NCBI GenBank assembly: GCA_040505895.1
Contig: JBEVXU010000002.1
Location: 62,001 to 126,000 of the forward strand
DNA length: 64,000 bases
Reading direction: 5' to 3'
From: Vondammii sp040505895
GTDB taxonomy: Bacteria > Pseudomonadota > Gammaproteobacteria > Chromatiales > Chromatiaceae
This document shows, piece by piece, positions 32,332 through 41,765 of this stretch (position 1 is its first letter; each line of letters starts with the position of its first letter). Made by a program: the position numbers and the translations under genes. The notes beneath the pieces are model-generated. The model was not told where the DNA came from, ran no database searches, and saw only the letters and a program-made list of their open reading frames with translations.

Positions 32332-33021
32332 ATGAGCGCATTTAACGGTTTTCCTGACGATTGCCTACCCTTCCTGCAGCAGTTGGCTGAGAATAATGAG
32401 AGGGAGTGGTTTAATGCCAATAAGGCGCGTTATGAATCCTCTGTCCGGGAACCGGCACTGGCATTTATCGAGGAGATAGGACCTCACCTAAACACCATCT
32501 CTCCTCACTTCCGGGCGATTGCAAAAAAGAGCGGCGGCTCCCTGTTACGGGTCTATCGGGATATTCGTTACACCAAGGACAAGACACCCTACAAGACTAA
32601 TATAGGTATACAGTTCCGTCACGAGTTGGGAAGGGATGTCCACGCACCGGGATTTTACCTGCACATTGAACCTGGGGAGTGCTTTGTTGGGGTGGGTATC
32701 TGGCACCCGGAGTCGAAGGTTCTGGCACGGATTCGTGATTTCATTGTCGATAATCCCGCCGCATGGAAGAAGTCACTGGCCCACACACCTTTCAGAAGAG
32801 ATTTCGAGCTTGTGGGTAACAGCCTGATCAGGCCTCCCCGCGGATACCCTGCCGACCACCCGCTGCTTGAGGATTTGAAAAGGAAAGACTTTATCGCCTG
32901 CAAGTACTTTGATTGTGACGAAATCCGTCAAAAAAAGTTTGCTCGATCTGTTATCCGTAGCTATAAACAGGCCGACCTGTTTATGTCCTACCTTTGCACT
33001 GCCGTTGATGTTGAGTATTGA
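32332..33021 (+). CDS. DUF2461 (TIGR02453) family protein
   Basis: 229 residues from ATG 32332. FNGFPDDCLPFLQQLAENNE then REWFNANKARYE is the signature start; SGGSLLRVYRDIRYTKDKTP and GFYLHIEPGECFVGVGIWHP are the other conserved blocks. The family is widespread in bacteria and fungi with no assigned activity. Start choice: the in-frame ATG at 32269 would lie inside the inserted element, so the later one is right. The leader is made of element C, whose hairpin may affect expression. Confidence 0.87.
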   Translation: MSAFNGFPDDCLPFLQQLAENNEREWFNANKARYESSVREPALAFIEEIGPHLNTISPHFRAIAKKSGGSLLRVYRDIRYTKDKTPYKTNIGIQFRHELGRDVHAPGFYLHIEPGECFVGVGIWHPESKVLARIRDFIVDNPAAWKKSLAHTPFRRDFELVGNSLIRPPRGYPADHPLLEDLKRKDFIACKYFDCDEIRQKKFARSVIRSYKQADLFMSYLCTAVDVEY

Positions 33022-33061
33022 GTGATGATGCCCTAGATAGCGGGGATTATTTGGGGATTTC

Positions 33062-33448
33062 CTAGTTCTTCTGAAGCGCTTTTAATGCCGTCTTGGCCCG
33101 CTTCTCCACATCCTTCATATCCTGGAGAACTGCATCGATATCCCGGCGCTGCAGCTTTAGCATGTTGCTGCGATCCCTGATCATATCGATGAGATAGGTC
33201 AGTTGCCCCTCTTCTCCCGGCTCACTGTCATACATATCAAAGACGGTTTTAATCTCCGCCAGAGAGAAGCCGATACGCTTGCCCCGTAACACCAGTTTCA
33301 AGCGAATTCGGTCACGTTCACTATAGATTCTACATCGTCCCTTACGGGTAGGGGTAATGAGGGATTGATCTTCGTAAAAACGTATTGCTCTTGGGGTTAC
33401 ATCAAACTCTTTCGCCAACTCAGAGATCGAATAGGTGGTATCTTTCAT
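33062..33448 (-). CDS. MerR-family transcriptional regulator
   Basis: 128 residues from ATG 33448 (an ATG at 33496 adds an unlikely leader). YSISELAKEFDVTPRAIRFY then EDQSLITPTRKGRCRIYSER is the MerR HTH and wing; RLKLVLRGKRIGFSLAEIKT and a C-terminal coiled coil (LKLQRRDIDAVLQDMKDV) follow. No cysteine metal site. It resembles the LiuR-type group that controls branched-chain amino acid catabolism, but no such genes are adjacent, so the target is open. Element C copy 2 lies in its upstream region. Confidence 0.85.
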   Translation of the reverse strand: MKDTTYSISELAKEFDVTPRAIRFYEDQSLITPTRKGRCRIYSERDRIRLKLVLRGKRIGFSLAEIKTVFDMYDSEPGEEGQLTYLIDMIRDRSNMLKLQRRDIDAVLQDMKDVEKRAKTALKALQKN

Positions 33449-33523
33449 ATCGTTATATTCTTCGGCCTGAGCGGCTCCGCAGTTGTTCGAATTCACATTC
33501 TATCTCTATCGTGACGGTCTATA

Positions 33524-33637
33524 AACCTAGAATCCTAGGTTGACCGTTCCATTCTACGGGTAAGGCGTTGATTTTAATTGCATTGACCGCGATTGCATAT
33601 TTCACTCTCCACCCTGTCCAACTGAGGATTCCAGGTT
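33524..33637. mobile_element. Small inverted-repeat element C, copy 2
   Basis: 114 bp from AACCTAGAATCCTAGG to CTGAGGATTCCAGGTT; reads closely with copy 1 (shared blocks TTGACCG, TCCATTCTAC, CATTGAC, TTTCACTCTCC, ACCCTGT). It is uninterrupted and serves as the reference for the nested insertion in copy 1. It sits 75 bp upstream of the merR start. Confidence 0.7.
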
Positions 33638-33900
33638 AAACAGGTAGCCGCCAAAGCATAGACGATTATTGACGTTAACGTAAACGTTGTATTTAAAAAG
33701 GGTCTGCCCAGATAGAGCTGCTCTAGGTCGATTCAGCATCGATTGTGAATTTGCAATTTGCCAATGGACAGAGGCCCCGCCGTGGACCTTGGACAGGAGA
33801 GGTATGAAACTGTTTGTTATCGTCCGTCAGCGACTATTTTGGTAACATGCTGGATTGAAGAAGCCAAAAAAACCCTCTTAACAAAAACAGCCTAGAGATT

Positions 33901-34962
33901 GTGGAAATGATGGAACTACTACAACAGACCTACTACGGCAATACACTTCAGGTATGGCTGACCTCACTGGTCATTATCGCCTTCTCGTTATTGCTGGGAA
34001 AAGTTGCCTACTGGGTATTCTCCAAAGTAGTACGGGCTTTTACCCGTCGGACCAAATCCAAGCTTGATGACATCATTGTTGATATGGTCGAAGAGCCCGT
34101 GGTTTTTCTATTGGTCGCCACGGGCATCTGGATCGGGCTTACACGGCTGGCGCTACCAAAGATGCTGGAGAGCGCTGTTGGTAACTCCTACCACATTGTA
34201 TTTGCGCTACTTGTCGGTTGGATGCTGAGCCGCCTCTTTGATGCCATCTACCAGGAGTATCTGGTGCCATGGGCGGCAGCCACTGAGAATGAGCTCGATG
34301 ATCAGTTATTGCCTATTCTGCGCAAGAGCGTGAAGTTGGTCATCTGGGCGATGGCCATCATTATTGGTCTCAATAATGCCGGTTACGATGTTGCCGCCCT
34401 ACTTGCCGGGCTCGGTATCGGTGGACTCGCTCTTGCCATGGCCGCCAAGGATACTGTCTCCAACGTTTTCGGCGGTTTTACCATCTTTACCGACCAGCCA
34501 TTTCGCATCAATGACCGCATCAAGGTTGCCGGTTATGATGGCACTGTCTCTGAGATCGGTGTACGCAGCACCCGGTTGAAAACCCTCGAAGGGCGTGAAG
34601 TCACCATACCCAACTCTGAGTTTGCAGGTGCACCGGTGGAGAACGTCACCCGGGAGCCGTCCCGCAAAATCGTCCTCAACCTGGGGCTCACCTATGACAC
34701 CACGCCGGATCAGATGCAGAAAGCGATGGATATACTAAAAGAGATCTGTGACGGCAGTGGCGCCACAGAAGATAAATCCACCATCGCATTCAATGCATTT
34801 GGTGACTTTGCCATGAATATCCTTTTCATCTACTACGTGCGTAAAGGAGAGGATATCGCAGACACGCAAACCGAAACCAATATGGCGATTCTACGCAGGT
34901 TTAATGAGAATGGCCTCGAGTTCGCCTTCCCTACCCAAACCATCTACAACATTGGAACCTGA
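33901..34962 (+). CDS. MscS-type mechanosensitive channel
   Basis: 353 residues, GTG start (ATG two codons later possible). Four membrane segments, the last being the pore helix VAALLAGLGIGGLALAMAAK followed by DTVSNVFGGFTIFTDQPF and the beta domain RINDRIKVAGYDGTVSEIGV, the MscS signature. The C-terminal alpha-beta domain is complete (LNLGLTYDTTPDQMQKAMDI). Opens under membrane tension to release solutes during osmotic downshock. Larger than E. coli MscS (286 residues) because of one extra N-terminal helix pair, like YbdG/YnaI-type channels. Confidence 0.92.
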   Translation: MEMMELLQQTYYGNTLQVWLTSLVIIAFSLLLGKVAYWVFSKVVRAFTRRTKSKLDDIIVDMVEEPVVFLLVATGIWIGLTRLALPKMLESAVGNSYHIVFALLVGWMLSRLFDAIYQEYLVPWAAATENELDDQLLPILRKSVKLVIWAMAIIIGLNNAGYDVAALLAGLGIGGLALAMAAKDTVSNVFGGFTIFTDQPFRINDRIKVAGYDGTVSEIGVRSTRLKTLEGREVTIPNSEFAGAPVENVTREPSRKIVLNLGLTYDTTPDQMQKAMDILKEICDGSGATEDKSTIAFNAFGDFAMNILFIYYVRKGEDIADTQTETNMAILRRFNENGLEFAFPTQTIYNIGT

Positions 34963-35246
34963 ATCCGTACCTCCATGACGGCACAGAGCGCAACCTCTTG
35001 ATTCCACAGTGGTTCAAAAAATGCCCGCTTAACCTACGGGTGAAGCTAAGATTTTTTAAATCCACTGTGAAACCAATATTTTACACTCTGCCTCCGCCCT
35101 GGAGGCACGGATTCAGGTAGAAGTGAAAGCAGCTGACCATTTGCGCAATCTGCACTATTTCACAGTTAACCGATAGACTACTTCCTGCATTCCGTATGGG
35201 GTGCTATATTCCCATATAGAGACAATTGATCAGGAGTTCCGCCATC

Positions 35247-35531
35247 ATGAAGTTTTTTGCACCACTGCTACTGGCAGCTGCCCTGCTTCCTTCGCTCTCA
35301 GTGGCTGATGTTCTGTTGCTGAATGCCATTGCAGAAAACCCGGTTAATAGTGCCGAGGGTCTCCAACGCCCGTCCAATGGTCAGAGTATGGATCAGGTTC
35401 GCAAGCGCTACGGCGGCCCTAAGCAGGAGATGCCCTGGATTGGCGACCCGCCAATAAGCCGCTGGGTCTACGATGACTTCACCGTCTATTTTGAGCACGA
35501 ATACGTCATCAACAGCGTTGTTCACCGCTGA
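35247..35531 (+). CDS. Small exported protein of unknown function
   Basis: 94 residues from ATG 35247 (CAGGAGTTCCGCC upstream). A signal peptide (FFAPLLLAAALLPSLSVA) leads to a short mature domain: SNGQSMDQVRKRYGGPKQEM then PWIGDPPISRWVYDDFTVYF and EHEYVINSVVHR. The pattern of a short helix followed by W-x-Y-x-D-F-x-V-Y-F strands resembles SmpA/BamE-like small lipoprotein folds, but there is no lipobox cysteine. Periplasmic; role unknown. Confidence 0.75.
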   Translation: MKFFAPLLLAAALLPSLSVADVLLLNAIAENPVNSAEGLQRPSNGQSMDQVRKRYGGPKQEMPWIGDPPISRWVYDDFTVYFEHEYVINSVVHR

Positions 35532-35585
35532 TTGCCCTCCCTCCTGCACCGACTGTTTTGTCCGGCTAACGATAGATAAAGAGTT

Positions 35586-35861
35586 TTACTCCTTATCTAC
35601 TCTCCCTATGCTGTCTATAGATACCACAGCTGCCTTGGGTTTCTCATCAACGTAATAGGGGCGCGCCTCAACTACTCCTGCAGATTCAGCCAGCTCTTTC
35701 TCTCGTGAAGCGATCAGCCCGAAGCAGGCCCGTACATCCTGTATGGTGCTGTCGGACAGAGGGTGGCGGGTTCCTGGAGGAGGTGTGGTGTCCTTGACGA
35801 TGGAGGCAAGTACTTTTCGCATCACCATCAATATTTCCCGCTCTTTTGCGTTCTCACTCAT
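35586..35861 (-). CDS. Hypothetical protein, 91 residues
   Basis: Begins MSENAKEREILMVMRKVLAS and has a helical middle (TIQDVRACFGLIASREKELA) and a short strand-rich end (ARPYYVDEKPKAAVVSID). Soluble, no signal. It converges with the small exported gene with 54 bp between stops. I do not recognise a family. Its leader region upstream of 35861 has no clear promoter. Confidence 0.6.
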   Translation of the reverse strand: MSENAKEREILMVMRKVLASIVKDTTPPPGTRHPLSDSTIQDVRACFGLIASREKELAESAGVVEARPYYVDEKPKAAVVSIDSIGRVDKE

Positions 35862-36426
35862 AAGCCTGTACCCATAGAAAACCAGATAGCTGCACCCTAA
35901 TACACTCCCTCAGCCGTTACAACCGACCACTAAAGGGGTTTTCAGCTGTTTACTGGGGTCCAGCAGTCCCTTCTCCCTACGAGGGAAAAGGTTAGGATGG
36001 GGGTGTATTAAATCAATAGCTTGCCTATTACCCCCTCATCTCATCCATCTCCCCGTTTGGGAGATGGAGCCAATGAACTCCGAAACTTTTGAGTAACTAC
36101 GAAAAGGTGGATGAAAGAGTAGTGGATTTTGGAAGTGTCAGAGCCAGAAATATCGGAGTTGATTATATAGAAATATATGGGTTAAAAAGTCGTCGATACA
36201 GTATCAGTAATTAATTAAGTTATTATCGGTGTTGAATATTTCCTTACCTTAGTTAATATGTGGGTCTTCAGTTCTAAGGAGTTAGCACTGATAGTGTTAA
36301 ATGTAGGTGACGGTCCTCTGGTCGTTAAGTACATTCAAAATAATAAAGAATCTGGGTCGATTGTCATAATTATCTAATTTAACCCGGCTATTGTCCCTGA
36401 AATGCCAAATCCACTTAGGAGGTTAT
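35862..36426. other. Intergenic region upstream of fccAB with repeat debris
   Basis: No gene in about 565 bp. CCCTTCTCCCTACGAGGG (around 35970) and ATCTCCCCGTTTGGGAGAT (around 36048) are hairpins, and GAACTCCGAAACTT (around 36073) recurs at 42816, so this is composed partly of dispersed repeat fragments. The AT-rich 36100-36400 part should hold the fccAB promoter; GGAGG lies just before the fccA ATG. Confidence 0.45.
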
Positions 36427-37071
36427 ATGCATATACGTCTTCTCATTGCTACGGCAGTGGCAGCGATACTCGTTGTTGGCTGTACTGCGCAGGAGCAAAA
36501 GAAACCTGCTGCTGCGGCAAAAACGGAAAAACCCAAGCTTATGATGGGTGCCAGTGCCGCCATGCTGGCCAACACCTGTGCCGGTTGCCATGGCTCCCAT
36601 GGTCTGAGCACCGGACCGGCTACACCGACTATTGCTGGTCTCGAAGTTGATTACTTTACCGAGGTAATGCAGGACTATAAGTCCGGCGAGCGCTCCAGCA
36701 CTATTATGAGCCGCATCGCAAAGGGCTATAGCGACAAAGAGATTGAACAGATGGCCGAGGCTTTTAATAAGCAGACTTTTAAAGGTGTAGTTCAGACCAG
36801 CGTAGGCGACAAAGCCCGCATGGGTCATAAACTGCATGACAAATACTGCGAGAAATGCCATGAAGATGGCGGTACCTCGGTTGAAGATACTCCCCTGGCG
36901 GGACAGTGGATGCCTTATATTCATACCACCATCGTGGATTATCTGGAAGGACACAATAATCCTGAAAAGAAGATGATAAAAGCGATTGACAAAATGGTCG
37001 CAGATCATCCCAGTATGAGCAAAGCCCAGCTGGCTGAAGATCTTGCTCACTACTACGCAAGCCACAAATAA
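36427..37071 (+). CDS. fccA: Flavocytochrome c sulfide dehydrogenase, dihaem cytochrome subunit
   Basis: 214 residues from ATG 36427 (GGAGG 4 nt upstream). A lipoprotein-like signal (AVAAILVVGCTAQ) is followed by two class I haem domains with CAGCH near residue 50 and CEKCH near 141; MGASAAMLANTCAGCHGSHG is the usual FccA start of the first domain. It accepts electrons from the flavoprotein FccB during periplasmic sulfide oxidation and passes them to a soluble cytochrome. fccB follows after 18 bp, so they are co-transcribed. Confidence 0.9.
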   Translation: MHIRLLIATAVAAILVVGCTAQEQKKPAAAAKTEKPKLMMGASAAMLANTCAGCHGSHGLSTGPATPTIAGLEVDYFTEVMQDYKSGERSSTIMSRIAKGYSDKEIEQMAEAFNKQTFKGVVQTSVGDKARMGHKLHDKYCEKCHEDGGTSVEDTPLAGQWMPYIHTTIVDYLEGHNNPEKKMIKAIDKMVADHPSMSKAQLAEDLAHYYASHK

Positions 37072-37089
37072 GGTAGGAGACATATCAAC

Positions 37090-38379
37090 ATGAAAATTAC
37101 TCGTCGAGGATTTATACAGACTGCAGGTGTTGCAACTGCAGCCGGCATGGTTGGTGTTCCCTACATCGCATTGGGCGCCAGCAAAAACGTAGTTGTTGTC
37201 GGTGGTGGTACCGCCGGTGCAACTGCTGCCAAGTACGTACGTATGGCTGATCCTTCAGCTAATGTCACACTGATCGAAGCCAACAAGCACTACTACACCT
37301 GTTACCTGAGTAACGAAGTGCTGAGTGGTGACCGTTCCATGGACAGCATCAAGTTCGGTTATGCCGGTCTTGCCAAGCACGGCGTCAAAGTCGTTCACGA
37401 TAAAGTGACCGGTATCGATGCCAAAGGCCGTACGGTTAAAACCGCCGGTGGTCAGAGCTTCAACTATGACCGTTGTATCGTAGCTCCAGGTGTCGACTTC
37501 AAATGGGACGCTATCGAAGGTTACGATGAAGCCGGCTCACACAAGGTCACCCACGCCTGGAAGGCGGGTCCTCAGACCGCCACTCTGCGCAAGCAGCTTG
37601 AGGCGATGAAGGATGGTGGTACCGTGGTTATCGCACCACCCCCAAATCCCTTCCGTTGTCCTCCTGGGCCTTACGAGCGTGCCAGCCAGATCGCCATGTA
37701 TCTGAAAGAGCAGAAGCCAAAATCAAAGGTACTTATCTTTGATCCCAAGCCTAAATTCTCCAAGATGGGCCTCTTCACCGGTGCCTGGAAGAAGATGTAC
37801 GGTTACGGAACCGATAACTCAATGATCGAGTGGCACGGTGCTTCTGAGGAGTCCGGTGTAGAGAGTGTTGATGTTGCCAATAACTCAATGACTACTGCTT
37901 TCGGTGACACCCACAAGGCTGACGTGCTGAACGTGATCCCTGCTCAGAAAGCGGGCCATATCGGCTTTGCCGCCGGTCTTACCAATGACAAGGGCTGGTG
38001 CCCGGTTAATCTGGCCACGTTTGAGTCCACGATTCACCCCAACATCCACGTCATTGGTGACGCCAGTGTTGCTACCGGTATGCCGAAGTCCGGCTACGCG
38101 GCCAACTCACAAGCCAAGGTTTGCGCCGCGGCTGTGATAGCCATGCTCAATGGTCAGGAGCCCGGTACACCTTCCTACGTCAACACCTGCTACTCAATCG
38201 CCGGTAGGGACTACGCTTTCTCTGTGGCCGCGGTCTACCGTCTGGCTGAGAATGGCTCCAAGATCACCAAGGTATCCGGTGGTCTGACTCCGGGAGATGC
38301 AAGCGCAGAGCAGTTCAAGCGTGAAGTGGCTTATGCCCACAGCTGGTTCAACAACATCGTCGATGACTGCTTCGGCTGA
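37090..38379 (+). CDS. fccB: Flavocytochrome c sulfide dehydrogenase, flavoprotein subunit
   Basis: 429 residues. A Tat signal (ITRRGFIQTAGVATAAGMVG) precedes the FAD-binding Rossmann motif VVVVGGGTAGATAAKYVRMA. The redox cysteines near the flavin are present in HYYTCYLSNEVLSG and RCPPGPYERASQ, and the second FAD motif HVIGDASVATGMPKSGYA is intact. With FccA it oxidises sulfide to sulfur or polysulfide in the periplasm. Followed by a strong terminator. This pair is the best indicator of sulfur lithotrophy in the window. Confidence 0.93.
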   Translation: MKITRRGFIQTAGVATAAGMVGVPYIALGASKNVVVVGGGTAGATAAKYVRMADPSANVTLIEANKHYYTCYLSNEVLSGDRSMDSIKFGYAGLAKHGVKVVHDKVTGIDAKGRTVKTAGGQSFNYDRCIVAPGVDFKWDAIEGYDEAGSHKVTHAWKAGPQTATLRKQLEAMKDGGTVVIAPPPNPFRCPPGPYERASQIAMYLKEQKPKSKVLIFDPKPKFSKMGLFTGAWKKMYGYGTDNSMIEWHGASEESGVESVDVANNSMTTAFGDTHKADVLNVIPAQKAGHIGFAAGLTNDKGWCPVNLATFESTIHPNIHVIGDASVATGMPKSGYAANSQAKVCAAAVIAMLNGQEPGTPSYVNTCYSIAGRDYAFSVAAVYRLAENGSKITKVSGGLTPGDASAEQFKREVAYAHSWFNNIVDDCFG

Positions 38380-38412
38380 TTTGTTAGAGACTCTTTAAGT
38401 CTGAACTGCAAT

Positions 38413-38440
38413 AGAAACGGGGCCTTCTGGCCCCGTTTCT
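38413..38440 (+). terminator. Terminator of fccAB
   Basis: Perfect 12-bp stem AGAAACGGGGCC / GGCCCCGTTTCT with a TTCT loop, followed by ATTTGTT. Confidence 0.85.
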
Positions 38441-38495
38441 ATTTGTTCTGATGATTATCGTATGGTTTTGTTGAGCTGATTTCCCATTTTAAACT

Positions 38496-39626
38496 TCAGT
38501 GGCCGGTCTTGATGATAACCTCTTCTGCTTGTTCCATGACTGCAATGGCCTCTTCCAAGTCGATTTGATCCCGGTTCTCTGTGCTCTGCTCCCTAAGCGC
38601 AGCCATCAGTTCACTCTGTTCCAGCACAAACTGCCGCCCATCATGGGTCTGGATGTAGGCTGCCCAGGGCACAAACTTGGTCAGAGGGAATATCTGCCCC
38701 GTTTTGGGCGATATATCGATATGGATGCCGGCAATAAAGGCGAGGTTTTTACCCTGGTAACTCTCCTCTTTTACAATTGATCGGTAGGCACGATCAAACT
38801 CCACCTGCGTATTCACCTGAGCCGCTGCCAAGGCCGGGGAAGGCGAGGTGATAATATGTGGCATTGAGTGGATCAGGTTAGTCTCCAGATGATTGCTATC
38901 CTCCAACTGCGTGGTGATATTACGTCTGAATTGAAAAAACTCGGCGGAAAGTCGATCACCGATGGGCATTTTAACCTCTTCCTGCCAGTACCTATCAGCC
39001 AGTTCCTCCTGTAGCTGCAGATTGGCCTCAAAAGCTTTTGCTGTACTGAATACCTGCAGTGGTTTTGATTCACCACCTGGCCCCTCCCGGCGCAACTTCT
39101 CCAGGTGGAGGAGTAATCCTTCCTCACGATCCGGATTCAACAACTGATTGTCGATGATGACAGTTTTTTTACCATGTAAACGTGCGAAGTTTATGTTTTC
39201 CCTGGCAAATCGGTACTCCTGTTCATACCAAGAGGTGATGCCGCAGATTTTACCGCAGGTGGGGGTGGGTATGTGGCCATCCATCTGCAGGCGCCGGTAG
39301 CTACCGAAGTTTTTAGTTGCAGGGTCATAGCCTACATGGCTGGCCTGGATGATTGCCATATCCCTGCCGTGGTGGGAGTGGGGAGCGTGTCGATCAGTGG
39401 CGACAATGCCACCGACCTGCCCATGATTGAAAGGAAAGGTGCCAAAATGCTTGGTAATCAGAATGATTGGAAAGCCCTGGTTTTCATCAGAGCAGAATGC
39501 TCTGGAGGGCATTATTTTTCCCGCTTCGAATGCATAGGACTTACAGAGGTTATAAAAGCGTGGGACGAAGATACTGTATCGCATCATGAAGTTGTCGATA
39601 CGAAAATCACCCATGAAATGGGGCAT
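38496..39626 (-). CDS. LCIB/LCIC-like (theta-type carbonic anhydrase fold) protein
   Basis: 376 residues. The N-terminal ~140 residues follow the LCIB pattern: RAFCSDENQG (Cys ligand near 44), HFGTFPFNHGQVGGIVATDR then HAPHSHHG (His near 80), AIIQASHVGYD and PTPTCGKICG (Cys near 125), so the Cys-His-Cys zinc site of this carbonic-anhydrase-like fold appears complete. The remaining 230 residues are an acidic helical extension not usual for the family. LCIB in algae acts in CO2 concentration. Upstream on the same strand is a SulP transporter, a possible bicarbonate porter. Function is inferred from the motif match. Confidence 0.62.
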   Translation of the reverse strand: MPHFMGDFRIDNFMMRYSIFVPRFYNLCKSYAFEAGKIMPSRAFCSDENQGFPIILITKHFGTFPFNHGQVGGIVATDRHAPHSHHGRDMAIIQASHVGYDPATKNFGSYRRLQMDGHIPTPTCGKICGITSWYEQEYRFARENINFARLHGKKTVIIDNQLLNPDREEGLLLHLEKLRREGPGGESKPLQVFSTAKAFEANLQLQEELADRYWQEEVKMPIGDRLSAEFFQFRRNITTQLEDSNHLETNLIHSMPHIITSPSPALAAAQVNTQVEFDRAYRSIVKEESYQGKNLAFIAGIHIDISPKTGQIFPLTKFVPWAAYIQTHDGRQFVLEQSELMAALREQSTENRDQIDLEEAIAVMEQAEEVIIKTGH

Positions 39627-39812
39627 GGCACATCCTCTGGTCTGTTTTTTAACTAATACCGGGGTCTAATAATGTCGATAGAGTTCCGGTTTCGCAAGTG
39701 GCAACCGAAGAAAATAACTCTACTGAAAGAGCTACAACCATTATAGGTTGGAGATACAGCGGGGAAAGGGGAGGATGGATGGCCAGTTCGACCACCCATC
39801 CTAAGTGGTGCT

Positions 39813-41573
39813 TTATGTAGACTGCTTGCGCAGTGGACAGGTAGTACGGTCGTACTCCTCACCCATGCTATCCCATACGTAATCCAAGGCAGAAGTGACA
39901 CGTGAGAAGAAGTTCTCTTGTCCGATCATCCCCAACAATCCCGTTCGTCTGACTGTCTGCATGAACTGACGTTTCATTCGGGCCACCACCAGGATCACAC
40001 CATTCTCAGCGAGGCGGCCGGTCACCTGTCTCAAAACATCTTCACCAGTAGAGTCGATCTGATTGATGCCTTCTGCATCGAGAATGATGTATTTCAGCTC
40101 TGGGCGGCTGGCCATGACCTCCAACACCTTAAACTCAAAGTAGCTGGCATTAGCGAAGAAGAGTGAACCGTCGAAGCGAATCAGGGCAATCTTGCTGCTC
40201 ACGTTCAATTCGGGGAATACCGTGATGTCGCGCATGGTGCCATCTTTATAGCGTGAGAGCTCGGCAACACGAGGGCGCATGAATCGGATTACAAACAATA
40301 TAATCGAGAGTACTACGCCCACCAGGATGCCGTACTCGATATGCGGTGCAATATAGAGGGTGAGGCCGAAGGTAATCACCGCAACAATGCCATCATGAGG
40401 CTCTGCTTTCCAGGCGTGGATGATGGGCTCGATCTTTACCAGATTGATAACCGCCAGGATAATCACTGCTGCCAGTGTGGCCAGTGGCAGGTGATAGAGC
40501 AGCGGGGTGAGGAATAACAGGGTAATGCCCACGACCACACCGGTAACGATAGATGAGAAACCGGTGATGGCGCCGGCATTAATGTTAACCGCAGAGCGGG
40601 AGAAAGAGCCGGAGACGGGGTAGCCGGAGAAGAATCCGGAGGTGAGGTTGGATAAGCCCTGCCCCACCAGTTCTTGGTTGGCATCCAAACGCTGCTTGGT
40701 TTTAGCCGCCATGGCCTTGGCGATGGCAATCGCCTCCATAAAGCCCACCAGCGCGATGATAACCGCATAGGAGATGAGGGAGGTGACTATGCCCCAATCG
40801 AAATCTGTAGGTATGGAGAGGCCGGGGAGACCTTGTGGAACCATTCCCACAACCTTGCCGCCACTTTCAGAGAAACCAGTGGCCCAGGCCAGCACGGTGG
40901 TGACAGACACGGCGACAAGCACATTGGGTGCCTTTGGCAGGTACTTCTTCAGCAACACCATGATGGTGATGGCAATTATCCCCATATACAGCGTTGGCAT
41001 ATGAGTGTGTTCAAGGGCGGTTAAGACGGTGTTGTAGACCGACTCGTAGTGGTGCTCACCTTCACCCTTTTGTACACCAAATATCTTGTTGAGCTGGGAG
41101 GTGCCGATAATAATGGCGCCGGCGTTGGTAAAGCCTACAACCACCGGATGTGATAACAGATCCACCAGTACACCCAAGCGCAGCAGCCCCAAGGCTACCT
41201 GGAAGATGCCGACCATCAATGAGAGCATCAAAGCATAGACGAGGAAGCCGTCACCCCCTTGGGCGGCGATAGGCGCCAGTGCCGTGGCGGTCATCAGCGA
41301 TACCATGGCCACCGGGCCGGTGGCCAGCTGGCGGGAAGAGCCGAACAGTGCCGCCACCATCGGCGGCAGGAAGGAGGCGTAGAGGCCATAGTAGGCAGGC
41401 AGACCGGCCAGTTGGGCATAGGCCATGGACTGGGGAACCAGTACCAAGGCTACGGTGATACCGGCAATGACATCCGCTTTCATTATCTTCTTGTCGCGCA
41501 ACTCTCCTGTCCAGGAGAAAAATGGCGTAAAACGCCCGGGGATGCTCGTCCAGATATCTAGAAGCCAGTTCAC
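39813..41573 (-). CDS. SulP-family anion transporter with STAS domain
   Basis: 586 residues. ADVIAGITVALVLVPQSMAYAQ and GLPAYYGLYASFLPPMVAAL are the SLC26/SulP signature, followed by about 12 membrane helices; LVGQGLSNLTSGFFSGYPVS is another hallmark. The C-terminal STAS domain (near 440-560) contains YIILDAEGINQIDSTGED. SulP proteins move sulfate, bicarbonate or other anions. In a sulfide oxidiser both sulfate export and bicarbonate uptake are plausible; the LCIB-like gene 186 bp downstream favours bicarbonate. Substrate cannot be read from sequence. Confidence 0.92.
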   Translation of the reverse strand: MNWLLDIWTSIPGRFTPFFSWTGELRDKKIMKADVIAGITVALVLVPQSMAYAQLAGLPAYYGLYASFLPPMVAALFGSSRQLATGPVAMVSLMTATALAPIAAQGGDGFLVYALMLSLMVGIFQVALGLLRLGVLVDLLSHPVVVGFTNAGAIIIGTSQLNKIFGVQKGEGEHHYESVYNTVLTALEHTHMPTLYMGIIAITIMVLLKKYLPKAPNVLVAVSVTTVLAWATGFSESGGKVVGMVPQGLPGLSIPTDFDWGIVTSLISYAVIIALVGFMEAIAIAKAMAAKTKQRLDANQELVGQGLSNLTSGFFSGYPVSGSFSRSAVNINAGAITGFSSIVTGVVVGITLLFLTPLLYHLPLATLAAVIILAVINLVKIEPIIHAWKAEPHDGIVAVITFGLTLYIAPHIEYGILVGVVLSIILFVIRFMRPRVAELSRYKDGTMRDITVFPELNVSSKIALIRFDGSLFFANASYFEFKVLEVMASRPELKYIILDAEGINQIDSTGEDVLRQVTGRLAENGVILVVARMKRQFMQTVRRTGLLGMIGQENFFSRVTSALDYVWDSMGEEYDRTTCPLRKQST

Positions 41574-41765
41574 TGCCTACTCCAAAAACTTTAATTGTAT
41601 TTGTGCCCGTACCGGGCGCCGATCACCAATTCTGACAAGAATAAAACTTAACTATAATATACGAATTCACCTATTAATTTCGAGCTTTGCTGCTAGGTTA
41701 TTTGTTGATATATCTATAAAAATAGTTTTTTATTATTTGAAACACCTGCCTAGGAGGCTTTTGTT

